64,000 nt of DNA from Rhodococcoides kyotonense (GCF_001645385.1 NZ_LVHI01000011.1:1-64000), one strand, 5' to 3'; counted from the stretch's first letter, positions 25,611 to 34,083 are shown. The notes: a model not told the origin generated them from the letters alone. Program-made: numbers and translations.

Positions 25611-27050
25611 ATGACCGACGATCGTAGAGACTCCGAGCAGAACGACTCCGAGTCGACGCAGCAGCATCCGACCCAACAGAATTCGGCACAGCAGAATTCG
25701 ACCCAGCAGTTCCCGACGCAGCAGCACGCGCCGCAGGGTGGGTACGGCCAGCAGGCCGGACAATACGGTCATTCCGCCTACGGCCACAACGCTTATCAGC
25801 AGCCGAACTACGGCTACAACCAGCAACACGCTGCGCCGCAGAATCACCAGCCGTCGCAGCAGGCCCCGGCAGCCGTCAAGAGTCGGCCGGGCCGCACCAC
25901 TCTCGTGGCCGGAGCAATCGCTCTGGTTCTCGTCGGTGGCGGAATCGGCGGTGCGGTAGGCGCTTTGGCGACCAATGGTGCCAATGGCACTGGCGCGGCC
26001 ACCAATTCGCTGAACTCCACTGTCACTGCAGCGCAGCCGGCCGCAAACATTCCGGACGGCTCGATCCAGGCCGTCGCGAACAAGGTGCTGCCGAGCGTCG
26101 TGCAGATCCAGGTCAAGGGCAGCCAAGCAGAGGGCGAGGGCTCCGGCGTCATTCTGTCGTCCGACGGCCTGATCCTCACCAACAACCACGTGGCGACGGG
26201 TGCGGGTGCCAACGGCAAGTTGACCGTGGCCTTCTCGGACGGATCGATTGCCGACGCAACGCTCGTCGGCGCCGACGCGGTCTCCGACATGGCCGTCATC
26301 AAGGTCGAAGGCAAGACCGATCTGACGCCGATCGAGCTCGGGACGTCATCGAATCTGCAAGTGGGACAACAGGTCGTCGCGATCGGTTCTCCGCTCGGAC
26401 TCGCCGGAACCGTCACCACGGGCATCGTCTCCTCGCTGAATCGTCCGGTGTCGACGAGTGGCGAGTCGGGCAACCAGAACTCGGTCATCGACGCGATCCA
26501 GACCGACGCAGCCATCAACCCGGGTAACTCGGGTGGTGCGCTCGTGAACACCGACGGTCAGTTGATCGGTATCAACACCGCCATCGCGACGCTCGGCGGC
26601 AGCGAGTCCTCTGGCACGCAGAGCGGTTCGATCGGCCTCGGCTTCGCGATCCCGGTCGATCAGGCCAAGCGGATCGCCGACGAGCTGAGCACGACCGGCA
26701 AGGCGACGCAGGCCATGATCGGCGTCCAGGTCCCGTCGCAGGACGACGCCAACGGCGCGACGGTCGTCGAGGTCACCGACGGCGGTCCGGCGGCGTCGGC
26801 AGGTATTCCGAAGGGCGCGGTCATCACCAAGGTCGATGACCGCGTGGTCTCGAGCGGTGACGCCCTCATTGCCGCCGTGCGGTCGCACGCACCCGGCGAC
26901 TCGGTGAAGATCACCTACACCGAAGGTGGCAGCGAGAAGACCGTGGACGTGACGCTGGGAACTGCCGAGCCGCAGACCGCGTCGGTGCAGACGCCGTCCT
27001 CGGGCTCGCAGTCGCCGTTCGAGATCCCTGGCTTCCCCGGAGGCCGCTGA
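25611..27050 (+). CDS. pepD: HtrA-family serine protease PepD
   Basis: A 479-aa HtrA/DegP-type protease. The cytoplasmic N-terminus (about 1-90) is extremely Q/N-rich and low-complexity. One membrane anchor spans about 97-120. The trypsin-like domain carries the triad His193 (LTNNHVA), Asp226 (SDMAVIKV) and Ser307 (GNSGGAL), and a single C-terminal PDZ domain is at about 370-455. In M. tuberculosis PepD (Rv0983) degrades misfolded extracytoplasmic proteins within the MprAB/SigE stress network. It is preceded by a candidate MprA box. The stop overlaps a possible moaB2 ATG (27050), so the two are probably co-transcribed. Confidence 0.95.
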   Translation: MTDDRRDSEQNDSESTQQHPTQQNSAQQNSTQQFPTQQHAPQGGYGQQAGQYGHSAYGHNAYQQPNYGYNQQHAAPQNHQPSQQAPAAVKSRPGRTTLVAGAIALVLVGGGIGGAVGALATNGANGTGAATNSLNSTVTAAQPAANIPDGSIQAVANKVLPSVVQIQVKGSQAEGEGSGVILSSDGLILTNNHVATGAGANGKLTVAFSDGSIADATLVGADAVSDMAVIKVEGKTDLTPIELGTSSNLQVGQQVVAIGSPLGLAGTVTTGIVSSLNRPVSTSGESGNQNSVIDAIQTDAAINPGNSGGALVNTDGQLIGINTAIATLGGSESSGTQSGSIGLGFAIPVDQAKRIADELSTTGKATQAMIGVQVPSQDDANGATVVEVTDGGPAASAGIPKGAVITKVDDRVVSSGDALIAAVRSHAPGDSVKITYTEGGSEKTVDVTLGTAEPQTASVQTPSSGSQSPFEIPGFPGGR

Positions 27051-27130
27051 TGCTGTCGGACATCGACCGCCTGGCGACCGTTGCAACGATTTACGCACAG
27101 CGTGAGACCGAGCAGAGGGCTACTACTACG

Positions 27131-27637
27131 GTGAGCAGTATGGAACTCGAGACCCCTCTGGCTGGCCGAGCGTTGGTCGTGATCGTCGACGACCGCACCG
27201 CGCACAGTAATGGACAGGATTCGACCGGCCCGCTGGTGACGGAACTCCTCACCGAAGCAGGTTTTCTGGTGGACGGAGTCGTGGCTGTCACGTCGGATGA
27301 GGTGGATGTTCGCAACGCTCTGAACACCGCGGTGATCGGCGGGGTCGACCTCGTCGTGTCGGTCGGAGGCACCGGTGTGTCTCCGCGCGACGTCACCCCG
27401 GACGTGACCGCCGAGATACTCGACCGTGAGATTCCTGGCATCAGCGAGGCGCTGCGTTCGTCCGGACTTGCCGCTGGAGCGATGGATGCCGGTCTGTCTC
27501 GGGGGCTCGTAGGAGTGTCGGGAAGCACCCTCGTCGTGAATCTCGCGTCGTCGCGCGCGGCGATTCGCGACGGGATGGCCACCCTGACCCCGCTGGCGAG
27601 CCAAGTGATCGCAGAACTGTCCGGGCTCGATGCTTGA
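27131..27637 (+). CDS. moaB2: MoaB2/MogA-type molybdopterin adenylyltransferase-like protein
   Basis: About 168 aa with the MoaB/MogA fold. The signature VVSVGGTGVSPRDVTPDVT binds molybdopterin, and a later GVSGSTLVVNLASSRAA lies at the phosphate site. The family adenylylates or binds molybdopterin during cofactor maturation. GTG 27131 is preferred because it gives the length of Rv0984; the frame also runs back to ATG 27050, overlapping the pepD stop, and that longer form cannot be excluded. Order pepD-moaB2 is as in M. tuberculosis. Why a cofactor gene sits with a stress protease is unknown. Confidence 0.88.
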   Translation: MSSMELETPLAGRALVVIVDDRTAHSNGQDSTGPLVTELLTEAGFLVDGVVAVTSDEVDVRNALNTAVIGGVDLVVSVGGTGVSPRDVTPDVTAEILDREIPGISEALRSSGLAAGAMDAGLSRGLVGVSGSTLVVNLASSRAAIRDGMATLTPLASQVIAELSGLDA

Positions 27638-27648
27638 CCGCACCTGAC

Positions 27649-27816
27649 ATGACAGAGAAGAACAACGACGAGAGCCGGGCCCGTATCGATCGGGCCCGGC
27701 TCGCTCGCATCTTCGGGGACGTTCTGCCCGACACCACGAGCGATGAGCGCTCGCGCCGCGACGAGGGCACGACGGACGATTGGTTCGATCGAGAGCGTCC
27801 TCCGCACCACTTGTGA
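27649..27816 (+). CDS. Small acidic/basic hypothetical protein after moaB2
   Basis: A 55-aa highly charged protein. The central ARIFGDVLPDTTSDERS and final WFDRERPPHHL have the look of a small conserved protein that follows moaB/mogA in several actinobacteria, as I recall. There is no signal peptide or membrane segment. ATG 27649 is used; a TTG at 27634 overlapping the moaB2 stop is an alternative. It is probably translated from the moaB2 message. Function unknown. Confidence 0.68.
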   Translation: MTEKNNDESRARIDRARLARIFGDVLPDTTSDERSRRDEGTTDDWFDRERPPHHL

Positions 27817-28365
27817 TGTGATCCACAACACATTTGGGAATGTAAATCACATCCGTGTTGGGTGAACGTTTACCTGGTGTTAGCGGGACGTCGCCCGCGG
27901 TGCCGCGCTGTCGGGTTCGAATCACGATGAGCGGAAGTGCATCCCAGAAGACCGATTGATCCGCTTCCGGTTCGTCCGCTGCTATGTCTGCCCATTTCAG
28001 AGCCGTTTCAACTAACAGTGAGGTTTGTAACGGAACGGCAACGACGCCTTGTGTGTGACGTAGGTTACCCGCAAGTATGGTGTGAAAGCCGTTCACACAC
28101 AGGAAACACATCACGATTCGGCCATGTTTGGCGCCCAATCGTAGGGATTGTCACGATCCGGCAACTCCTCTAATGTTCCCCTCAGCTTCGGCAGCAAGGG
28201 CGTGGAACACACGCTCCGAGCCCTTGTGTCGGGACTACTTACGAACGTGATCCCAGGATCTAGTTCTGCTCGGGAACCTTCGGCACCATGCCGACTGGCC
28301 TCGAGGGTGCAAGCCACAAGCTTCCCGTGCGAACGCGCTTGGGACTGAACATGATGAGGATTTAA
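27817..28365. promoter_or_regulatory. Long upstream region of the MspA porin gene
   Basis: A 549-bp stretch without a convincing gene. It holds several dyads: TTGTG-N8-CACAA just after the small gene stop (about 27811-27828); GTGTGAA-agccg-TTCACAC at 28080-28098; and GTGTGTGACG near 28050. The AT content is higher than in the flanking genes, as expected for a strong promoter. A very long leader is also typical of mspA-type porins in mycobacteria. No riboswitch class is recognised. Confidence 0.55.
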
Positions 28366-29055
28366 ATGACGGAGATCCAGAAGCCGCGGCGTAGCCGTGG
28401 ACTGAAGTCCATTGCAGCAACGGTTGTCGCTGGCGCTTCGGTTGCCGGCCTGGTGCTCGGCACGGGTACCGCGTCCGCAGCAGTCGACAGCTCCAACACG
28501 GTCGTCGACGCCAACGGCAACACCATCACCGTGACGCTGTCCGACACGTTCCTCAACAGCGTTCCTCCGCTGGACGGCAACCCGCTCACCCGTGAGTGGT
28601 TCGCCAACGGCGTTGCAGGCTGGGAAGTTACCGGACCCGACGCTGACGACTTCGAGGGCACGGTTGCCATCGGTTACCAGGTTGGCTACCCGGCCAGCCT
28701 CGGCGGTTCTGTGTCCGTGTCGTGGGCGACGCCTAGCCTGTCGCTTGGTTTCGGTACCTCGCCCGACGCCGAGGATGTTACTGGCCTCATCGGCAACATC
28801 GACCTGATCCCGCAGGCAACTGCAGAGCTTGAGATCGCTCCGGGGCCTGGCATCGTTGACGCCACCGCTGCATCGGGCAACATTCAGGGAACTGAAGGCG
28901 ACGCGGCTGGCGCTTCGGGCACCATCCAGGTTGCAAACGCTCACGGCACCGCAACCGGCATCCTCGGTAACGTTCGCGTTCGCCCGTACGTCTCGGTCAC
29001 CAGCTCCACCGGTGATGTTGCTGTCACCTACGGTGTCCCGTGGACCTTCAACTGA
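28366..29055 (+). CDS. MspA-type mycomembrane porin
   Basis: A 229-aa secreted porin. A signal peptide of about 38 residues (cleavage near ASAAVD) precedes a mature chain that tracks MspA closely: DTFLNSVPPLDGNPLTREWF, FEGTVAIGYQVGYPASLGG, VSNAHGT-like VANAHGTATGILG and a C-terminal TGDVAVTYGVPWTFN. MspA forms octameric goblets in the mycolate outer membrane for hydrophilic solutes. The constriction region carries acidic residues (SPDAEDVTG). It has a long upstream region and a strong terminator (29105-29146), so it is a monocistronic, probably highly expressed gene. Confidence 0.92.
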   Translation: MTEIQKPRRSRGLKSIAATVVAGASVAGLVLGTGTASAAVDSSNTVVDANGNTITVTLSDTFLNSVPPLDGNPLTREWFANGVAGWEVTGPDADDFEGTVAIGYQVGYPASLGGSVSVSWATPSLSLGFGTSPDAEDVTGLIGNIDLIPQATAELEIAPGPGIVDATAASGNIQGTEGDAAGASGTIQVANAHGTATGILGNVRVRPYVSVTSSTGDVAVTYGVPWTFN

Positions 29056-29104
29056 TCTCAATCGGTTGATCTGAGCTTCACCCCGCGCGTACGCGCTGGC
29101 TATG

Positions 29105-29146
29105 ATCGGGCCCGTCCGGAATTCTCCGGGCGGGCCCGATTTGTTT
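29105..29146 (+). terminator. Strong terminator after the mspA-type porin gene
   Basis: ATCGGGCCCGTCCGGA (from 29105) pairs with the CCGGGCGGGCCCGAT arm around an ATTCT loop and is followed by TTGTTTGTT. This is a canonical rho-independent terminator 50 bp after the porin stop. Confidence 0.9.
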
Positions 29147-29220
29147 GTTCCCCACTATTGTTCCGAAACCGCATGCCGACGCGGGTTGGCGTCGAGCATG
29201 CGAGAAATGGCTGAGACTTC

Positions 29221-29649
29221 ATGCGCTTCACACTGATTCCTGTAGTAGCTGCTTCGGCTCTGCTCGCGCTCGCCGGTTGCAGCAGCGACTCGGGTAGTGG
29301 CTCGGGTTCGGGTGCCAATGCCGACGTGTGTACGCAGTTCGCTGCCGCACACGACGAATTGACCGAACTGGTCAAAGCCGGCCCGACCGGTGGCGAAGTC
29401 GACGCATGGACCGCGGACAAGAATGCTGCCGTCGCGAAGTTTGCGCCGTTGGGTGACCAGGCCGAAGGTGACGTCAAGGCGAAGATTCAGGCTTTGGTGA
29501 CTGCTCTTCCGGCCGATTCACTCGCGCTGACCGAACCGGACAGCGAGTCGGGGCAGGCGTTTGTCGATAACTCAGCTGATGTTGCCTCAGCTTGCGAAGC
29601 GGATGGCACCGCAGTCGCTCTGGCTGAGTTTCCCCTGCAGAAGTTCTAA
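29221..29649 (+). CDS. Putative lipoprotein
   Basis: A 142-aa protein with signal MRFTLIPVVAASALLALAGC, lipobox LAGC (Cys20), then a Ser/Gly linker. The mature domain (about 35-142) is predicted helical with two cysteines (VCTQFAA, ASACEAD) that could bridge. The family is not recognised, though small helical lipoproteins of this plan are frequent in rhodococci. It is flanked by its own gaps and followed by a PASTA-like gene on the same strand 103 bp on. Confidence 0.75.
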   Translation: MRFTLIPVVAASALLALAGCSSDSGSGSGSGANADVCTQFAAAHDELTELVKAGPTGGEVDAWTADKNAAVAKFAPLGDQAEGDVKAKIQALVTALPADSLALTEPDSESGQAFVDNSADVASACEADGTAVALAEFPLQKF

Positions 29650-29752
29650 GGCATTAGCAAACGCGAGCTTCCCCTCCAGCGTGGTGTGATCCGCATTACA
29701 CTTGATGGTTTCCCGAAGTTTGGAAGGCGGAAACCGACTATAGGGGGCGGCG

Positions 29753-30058
29753 ATGTGGAAGAAAAGTGTTCTTGTGATCGGGGCGGCAGGGTTGCTGACG
29801 TTGGGCGCGACCGGGGTGGCACAGGCTGTGCCCACCGGGCCGCCGCCGTACGTCGTCGGTATGGAACTCGATGACGCAATCGGCGTGCTGGCGGTGGCCG
29901 ACTACGAAGGCGTTGTGAGCACGCGAGTGGGCGGCGGTGATGAGTGCACGGTTTTGAGTCAGTCTCCGACGACGCGGCCCCCCGATTTCGAGAATAATTT
30001 CGAAGGCGAGTTCACCATTCTGCTGGGCGTTCGATGCGGCATCGAAGAGGACGACTGA
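29753..30058 (+). CDS. Small secreted single PASTA-like protein, second copy
   Basis: A 101-aa protein with signal peptide MWKKSVLVIGAAGLL...AQAV. The mature part of about 75 residues begins PPYVVGMELDDAIGVLAVADYEG, the PASTA opening pattern P-x-V-x-G-M-x-x-x-x-A, and ends in a beta-strand plus an acidic tail. Two cysteines (DECTVL, VRCGIEED) could form a disulfide, unlike the copy at 22318-22596. It is probably a free periplasmic or secreted binding protein. It is followed by a strong bidirectional terminator. Confidence 0.72.
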   Translation: MWKKSVLVIGAAGLLTLGATGVAQAVPTGPPPYVVGMELDDAIGVLAVADYEGVVSTRVGGGDECTVLSQSPTTRPPDFENNFEGEFTILLGVRCGIEEDD

Positions 30059-30084
30059 ACCCCGCAGCAAAGAATTCCGAACGA

Positions 30085-30125
30085 AAAGCCCGCTTTCCCG
30101 GTGATTACGGGAAAGCGGGCTTTTT
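30085..30125. terminator. Bidirectional terminator between the PASTA-like gene and mscL
   Basis: A perfect 16-bp stem, AAAGCCCGCTTTCCCG (30085-30100) with CGGGAAAGCGGGCTTT (30108-30123), is followed by T5 on the plus strand and preceded by A4, so it can act in both directions for the converging genes. Confidence 0.9.
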
Positions 30126-30140
30126 GGATTCCGTCGAAAG

Positions 30141-30623
30141 TTATGGCTTCGCGTGCTGGCCGCTGGGTGCCGAACCGTCGGTGTCGCCGATTGCCTCGCC
30201 GCTGCCGCCGGTGTCGTCGGCGGGCGTCGACAGTTTCCGTCCGACGTCGGTGCCGCCGGCCAGGATGTCGCGGATCTGGACGAGGACGTCGACGTCACTC
30301 AGTTCCTTCTCGGGCTGGCTGACGAAGCGCTTCTTCGCGGTGTTGACCGGAAGGATGAGGACGAAGTAGACGACGGCGGCGATGATGATGAAGTTGATCG
30401 CCGCGGTCACGACTGCGCCGACGTTGATGAAAGTCTCTGGGCTGGAAGTGATCTGGAAGCCCCAGCCGTATTCGTTCGACCCGCCGATCGCTGCGACGAG
30501 CGGGTTGACGATGTTGTTGGTGAACGCGGTGACGATGGCCGTGAACGCTGCACCGACGACCACTGCGACGGCGAGGTCGACGACGTTTCCGCGAAGCAGA
30601 AAATCCTTGAACCCCTTGAGCAT
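30141..30623 (-). CDS. mscL: Large-conductance mechanosensitive channel MscL
   Basis: A 160-aa channel subunit. The N-terminal amphipathic helix and TM1 read MLKGFKDFLLRGNVVDLAVA with VVVGAAFTAIVTAFTNNIVNPLV; TM2 is INFIIIAAVVYFVLILPVN. The C-terminal tail is longer than in E. coli MscL, with acidic and Ser/Gly residues. It forms a homopentamer that opens near lytic membrane tension to release solutes after osmotic downshock. It keeps the synteny of Rv0985c beside pepD/moaB2, with the porin block inserted between. Confidence 0.95.
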   Translation of the reverse strand: MLKGFKDFLLRGNVVDLAVAVVVGAAFTAIVTAFTNNIVNPLVAAIGGSNEYGWGFQITSSPETFINVGAVVTAAINFIIIAAVVYFVLILPVNTAKKRFVSQPEKELSDVDVLVQIRDILAGGTDVGRKLSTPADDTGGSGEAIGDTDGSAPSGQHAKP

Positions 30624-30840
30624 GAACCCTCCCGGATGTCGATGGTGCGGACGAGATGTTGACGCTCCCCACGAGGCTAGCCCACGTGAGGGTGCTTGAA
30701 AATGTATGTATTTCCCGGATACAGCAAAATTAATGGACTCTTGTCAATGACTGTGAGGCATTCGTCCCGTATCCTTCCCCGGGAGAATGTGCCTCGTTTC
30801 TCGGTTCGAGGTAGTCGGAGTCGTGCTTTTAAGGGGAACC

Positions 30841-31509
30841 ATGGGAAAGTCTCGTTCGTCGGCGCTGCGCAGGTTCGGCCGCCTGGCCTCGATCGGTGCG
30901 GCAGCGGCAGTAGCCGTCGGATTGATGTCGCCGGGTGCGGCCAATGCCGAAACCTTCGTCCCGCTGCCGGGTGGTGAGAAGGTCGCGGGTCCGTACAAGA
31001 TCGCCCGGTTCGACGAGTCCGCCAAGGTCGCCCCGCAGATCGCGTTCAACGGTCTGAACCGCAACGCATGGGCAACGGGCACCGCTCTCGCCGAGGTCCC
31101 CGCAGGCTCGACGGGCACGCTGAAGACCGGCTACCTCGTCGGCTGCCAGCTCGACATGACCGACCTCGAACTCGGCCTCGAAGCGGGCGCGGGCATCGAA
31201 GGCGGCAACACCAACATCGTCACGCTGTTCCCGATCCCGTTCCTCATCGGCGGCGCCGGCTGGACCGAGAACACCATCGAAGGCGGCGCGGAGTTCAACA
31301 TCCCGCTGCAGGACCGTGAGGTCGCAGCCGTCGAGATCGCGTCGAAGGACGTCACCGGCCCCACGACGGCCATCCAGTACCAGGACGTCGGCATCTCCGT
31401 GCAGAACTGCGGCGGATACGCACAGGCTCGTGCGTACACCACGCTCGAGCTGACCGGAAACTACCGCTACAAGGGCACGCTGTACGGCCAGCCGTTCAGC
31501 ATCGGCTGA
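30841..31509 (+). CDS. MspA-family porin, divergent type (copy 1)
   Basis: A 222-aa protein. The signal peptide ends near ANAETFVPLPGG. The mature chain matches the MspA superfamily at lower identity than the gene at 28366: TGYLVGCQLDMTDLELGLEAG, then an insert region, and the C-terminal LYGQPFSIG. The cysteines in VGCQLD and QNCGGY are absent from classical MspA and could pair. ATG 30841 has a good ribosome site (AAGGGG). It lies 51 bp before a second gene of the same type, with which it is probably co-transcribed. Confidence 0.86.
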   Translation: MGKSRSSALRRFGRLASIGAAAAVAVGLMSPGAANAETFVPLPGGEKVAGPYKIARFDESAKVAPQIAFNGLNRNAWATGTALAEVPAGSTGTLKTGYLVGCQLDMTDLELGLEAGAGIEGGNTNIVTLFPIPFLIGGAGWTENTIEGGAEFNIPLQDREVAAVEIASKDVTGPTTAIQYQDVGISVQNCGGYAQARAYTTLELTGNYRYKGTLYGQPFSIG

Positions 31510-31560
31510 TCGATGCGCTCCCCAGACTTCGCACGAACCTCACGACGGGATGGAAAGACG

Positions 31561-32286
31561 TTGAAGAACAACAAGACTGCGGCTGTTCGTATGGCAGCCG
31601 TCGGTGCGGTGGGTGCCGTCGCTATCGGTTTCTGGTCCGCGGGTGCGGCCAGCGCCGACACGTTCGTACCGCTGCCGGACAACGAGATCAGCAAGACCCT
31701 GATCGACGGCACGACCGTCACGGTCAAGGGCTTCGGCCAGAGCGGACTCATCTCGCCGTCGATGAGCGCGACCCCGACACAGCGGAACGTCTGGGTCACG
31801 GGTAACTACACGGTCGAGACGTCCAACGCGACAGGCGGAAAGATCGAGCCGGGATTCCTCGTCGGATGCCAGGTCGACTTCGGTGCAGGCATCGGCGGCG
31901 GCGCCGGCGCATCGTTCGGACAGGGCAACACCGTGGAGATGGATCCCGGAAACCCGTTGTCGCTCAGCATCGACCGCACCCAGCCGAACACCTACAACAT
32001 CGGTGCAGGCGTCTACCTCGACCTCGCTCCCGGTCAGCTGAACGACGTCAAACTGGTCGGCGACGAGACCACGGCCACGATCGACGGCGTCGACGTCGCC
32101 ACCCAGGTCGACAACTCCTTCTCGTTCGACGGCAACGGCGGCGGATTCACCTACGCCGACGAGACGCTGAGCGTCGCAGGCTGTGCCGGGTTCGCCGAAG
32201 CCCGCTCGTACGTCGATGTCACCATCGAGACGCCGACCGTGACGTCGACCGTCACGCTGTGGGGACAGCCCTTCAGCATCGGCTGA
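31561..32286 (+). CDS. MspA-family porin, divergent type (copy 2)
   Basis: A 241-aa protein with signal (LKNNKTAAVRMAAVGAVGAV, cleavage near ASADTF) and the same plan as its neighbour: TFVPLPDNE opening, GFLVGCQVDFGAGIGGGAGA, a late cysteine in VAGCAGFAEARSYVD and an identical QPFSIG end. The TTG at 31561 is chosen because a purine-rich site (GATGGAAAG) precedes it and the signal peptide then starts normally; an ATG at 31513 directly after the previous stop would add 16 charged residues. It is a tandem paralogue, likely by gene duplication. Confidence 0.85.
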   Translation: MKNNKTAAVRMAAVGAVGAVAIGFWSAGAASADTFVPLPDNEISKTLIDGTTVTVKGFGQSGLISPSMSATPTQRNVWVTGNYTVETSNATGGKIEPGFLVGCQVDFGAGIGGGAGASFGQGNTVEMDPGNPLSLSIDRTQPNTYNIGAGVYLDLAPGQLNDVKLVGDETTATIDGVDVATQVDNSFSFDGNGGGFTYADETLSVAGCAGFAEARSYVDVTIETPTVTSTVTLWGQPFSIG

Positions 32287-32940
32287 TCAGTGCAGTGTCA
32301 CGGTCAGTGAGCTGACCAACGACGCGGCGGCCACGGTCGTCGCGTCGTCGGGACGCATCGCGATCAGCACGACGCGATCGCTGCCGCGTTCGCGGGCGTC
32401 CTTCGGTGACACGAGTACGACGACCGATCGCGTCGCCAGAATCCGTGCTGCCTGATCCTCGGTGCTGCCGACGGTCAGGACGTCGACGGTGTCGCCCTCA
32501 CGCAGCAGATCCGTCACGCCTGCGTCGGTGAGTCGGATCGGAACGATCCTGGCGTCGGCTGTGCCCAGCGCGGCCCCGGCGAGCCGGGAACCGAGCAGTC
32601 GGACGTCGGTGAGTGGTTCGCCGGCACGAATGGGACCTGCGACGGTGTGATCCGTCGCGTCGGCGATGTTGCTGAGAGCGCCGGACGGCGTCGAACTCGG
32701 GTCGAATTCGGCGATACGGACGTCGGCTTCGGTCAGCGGCTCACCCGGCGCGAGATCGCGAGCGGCGACGACGACGGCCGCCCGATCGCTCGCGGACGCG
32801 TCTTTCACGAACAGGACAACCCCGACGAGCGCGAGTAATCCCGCGACGATGCGACGAGCCGTCGCAGTCCGAGTCCAGCCAGGTCGGAGCAGAAGCCGAT
32901 CGAGCAGAGTGGCGTCGAGTCGCGATGATCGCTGAGGCAT
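32287..32940 (-). CDS. SAF-domain protein (CpaB/RcpC-like; Rv0990c position)
   Basis: A 217-aa protein with one N-terminal membrane segment (RIVAGLLALVGVVLFV) and a SAF domain at about 52-115: VVVAARDLAPGEPLTEADVRIAEF. The C-terminal half has an RcpC-like beta barrel (VPIRLTDAGVTDLLREGDTVDVL). SAF domains occur in CpaB pilus assembly proteins and antifreeze-like enzymes. No other pilus genes are nearby, so pilus assembly is unlikely. It starts 3' to 3' against the porin, with the TGA and TCA codons adjacent. Function unknown. Confidence 0.82.
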   Translation of the reverse strand: MPQRSSRLDATLLDRLLLRPGWTRTATARRIVAGLLALVGVVLFVKDASASDRAAVVVAARDLAPGEPLTEADVRIAEFDPSSTPSGALSNIADATDHTVAGPIRAGEPLTDVRLLGSRLAGAALGTADARIVPIRLTDAGVTDLLREGDTVDVLTVGSTEDQAARILATRSVVVLVSPKDARERGSDRVVLIAMRPDDATTVAAASLVSSLTVTLH

Positions 32941-33028
32941 GGCGTCACGCTAGCGGGGGAGCGGACCCCCAAGAGCCGCCACAGGCCCCGGCTGTGGATA
33001 GCCGGGGCCTGTGGACAAAGCCGAAAAT

Positions 33029-33361
33029 CTACGAGCTGGCAGCAGCTGTGGACGTCGTCGACGAGGACGAACTCGACGACGTGCTCGATGTCGAGGAAGT
33101 GCTGGTGGACGTCGTCGACTCGGTCTTGGTGCTCGACTTGTCGCTCTTGGACTCGCCTGCACTCTCGCTGGCCGTGCTCGATCCGCCGCGGCTGTCGGTC
33201 CGGTAGAAGCCGCTGCCCTTGAACACGATGCCGACCGAGTTGAAGAGCTTGCGCAGCTTGCCGCTGCACTGCGGGCAGACGGTCAGCGAGTCGTCGCTGA
33301 ACGACTGCACGATGTCGAATCGGTTGTCGCACTCGGTGCAGGCGTACGAATAGGTGGGCAT
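33029..33361 (-). CDS. ruc: FmdB-type zinc-ribbon protein, Ruc-like redox chaperone
   Basis: A 110-aa protein. The N-terminal zinc ribbon has two CxxC pairs (YACTECDNRF and TVCPQCSGKL), then KLFNSVGIVFKGSGFYRTDSR, and a C-terminal disordered tail almost entirely of Ser, Thr and Lys. This matches Rv0991c (Ruc), reported as a chaperone activated by oxidation of its zinc cysteines that works with DnaK. MPTYSYACT at 33361 is the conserved start; the frame extends 24 bases further without support. Synteny with Rv0990c-Rv0992c supports the call. Confidence 0.88.
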   Translation of the reverse strand: MPTYSYACTECDNRFDIVQSFSDDSLTVCPQCSGKLRKLFNSVGIVFKGSGFYRTDSRGGSSTASESAGESKSDKSSTKTESTTSTSTSSTSSTSSSSSSSTTSTAAASS

Positions 33362-33504
33362 CGATGTTCCTCCGCGCTGGTCCACTGGTCACCAAGGAGA
33401 CGTCGCCTTACTCGGTCGAGACCATGGTGTGCCGAAAAACTGCTGAAAACTGCAAGAGCATTAGCACTCTACAGTCAAGACTGCCAACACAGCGATTCGG
33501 TCGG

Positions 33505-34083
33505 CTATTCCTTGCTCAACGTCACGAGTCCACGCGACGGCGTGAGCGCATGCGTCGCGCGACGATCGTGCGGTTCCTCCGGCAATTCGTCGACCAACTC
33601 CCCGTCTCGGACTACCGCCACGATCGGAACGCCCGGTCCGACGAGGTCGAGCGTCCTGTCGTAGAACCCCGCGCCCCGGCCCAAGCGAACGCCCCGAAGA
33701 TCGACCGCCAGAGCGGGCACGAACACGACATCGCACCTGCTCACCGACCCTGGGTCCAGTATTTCTCCGGTCGGTTCGAGCAATCCGTACCGAGCGGATC
33801 TGAGGCTGTCTCGGCCTGTGTACTCTGCCCAGTGAAGCGGCCCAGGTTCACGTGCGACCGGCACCAGAACCTCATTCGATTCCCGGCGCAACGCGTCGAG
33901 CAGATCGACTGAACCGGGCTCGCTGCCGACCGGCACGTAGGCCGCCACCGCGGTGGTTCGTCGCGCCGAATCGGCTGCGGCATGACAAAGTTTCAATGAT
34001 TCTGCGACGCGAACGTCGGCTTCGACAGTGCGGCGAGAGGCCAGTATTCGGCTGCGCCATTCCTGTTTCGAAATCGGCGTCAC
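33505..34083 (-). CDS. 5-formyltetrahydrofolate cyclo-ligase
   Basis: A 192-aa enzyme (MTHFS) that converts 5-formyl-THF to 5,10-methenyl-THF with ATP, rescuing a storage form of folate. Family landmarks are the N-terminal KQEWRSRILASRRT, the central VPVGSEPGSVDLL and the ATP/substrate-binding LAVDLRGVRLGRGAGFYDR. Length is normal. It is divergent from galU, and its order (ruc-cyclo-ligase-galU) matches Rv0991c-Rv0993. Confidence 0.92.
   Translation of the reverse strand: MTPISKQEWRSRILASRRTVEADVRVAESLKLCHAAADSARRTTAVAAYVPVGSEPGSVDLLDALRRESNEVLVPVAREPGPLHWAEYTGRDSLRSARYGLLEPTGEILDPGSVSRCDVVFVPALAVDLRGVRLGRGAGFYDRTLDLVGPGVPIVAVVRDGELVDELPEEPHDRRATHALTPSRGLVTLSKE

Noticed and set aside
28080-28098. 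A canonical CRP site upstream of the porin
   Set aside because: The half-site spacing is 7 bp rather than 6, so it is reported only as an unassigned dyad.
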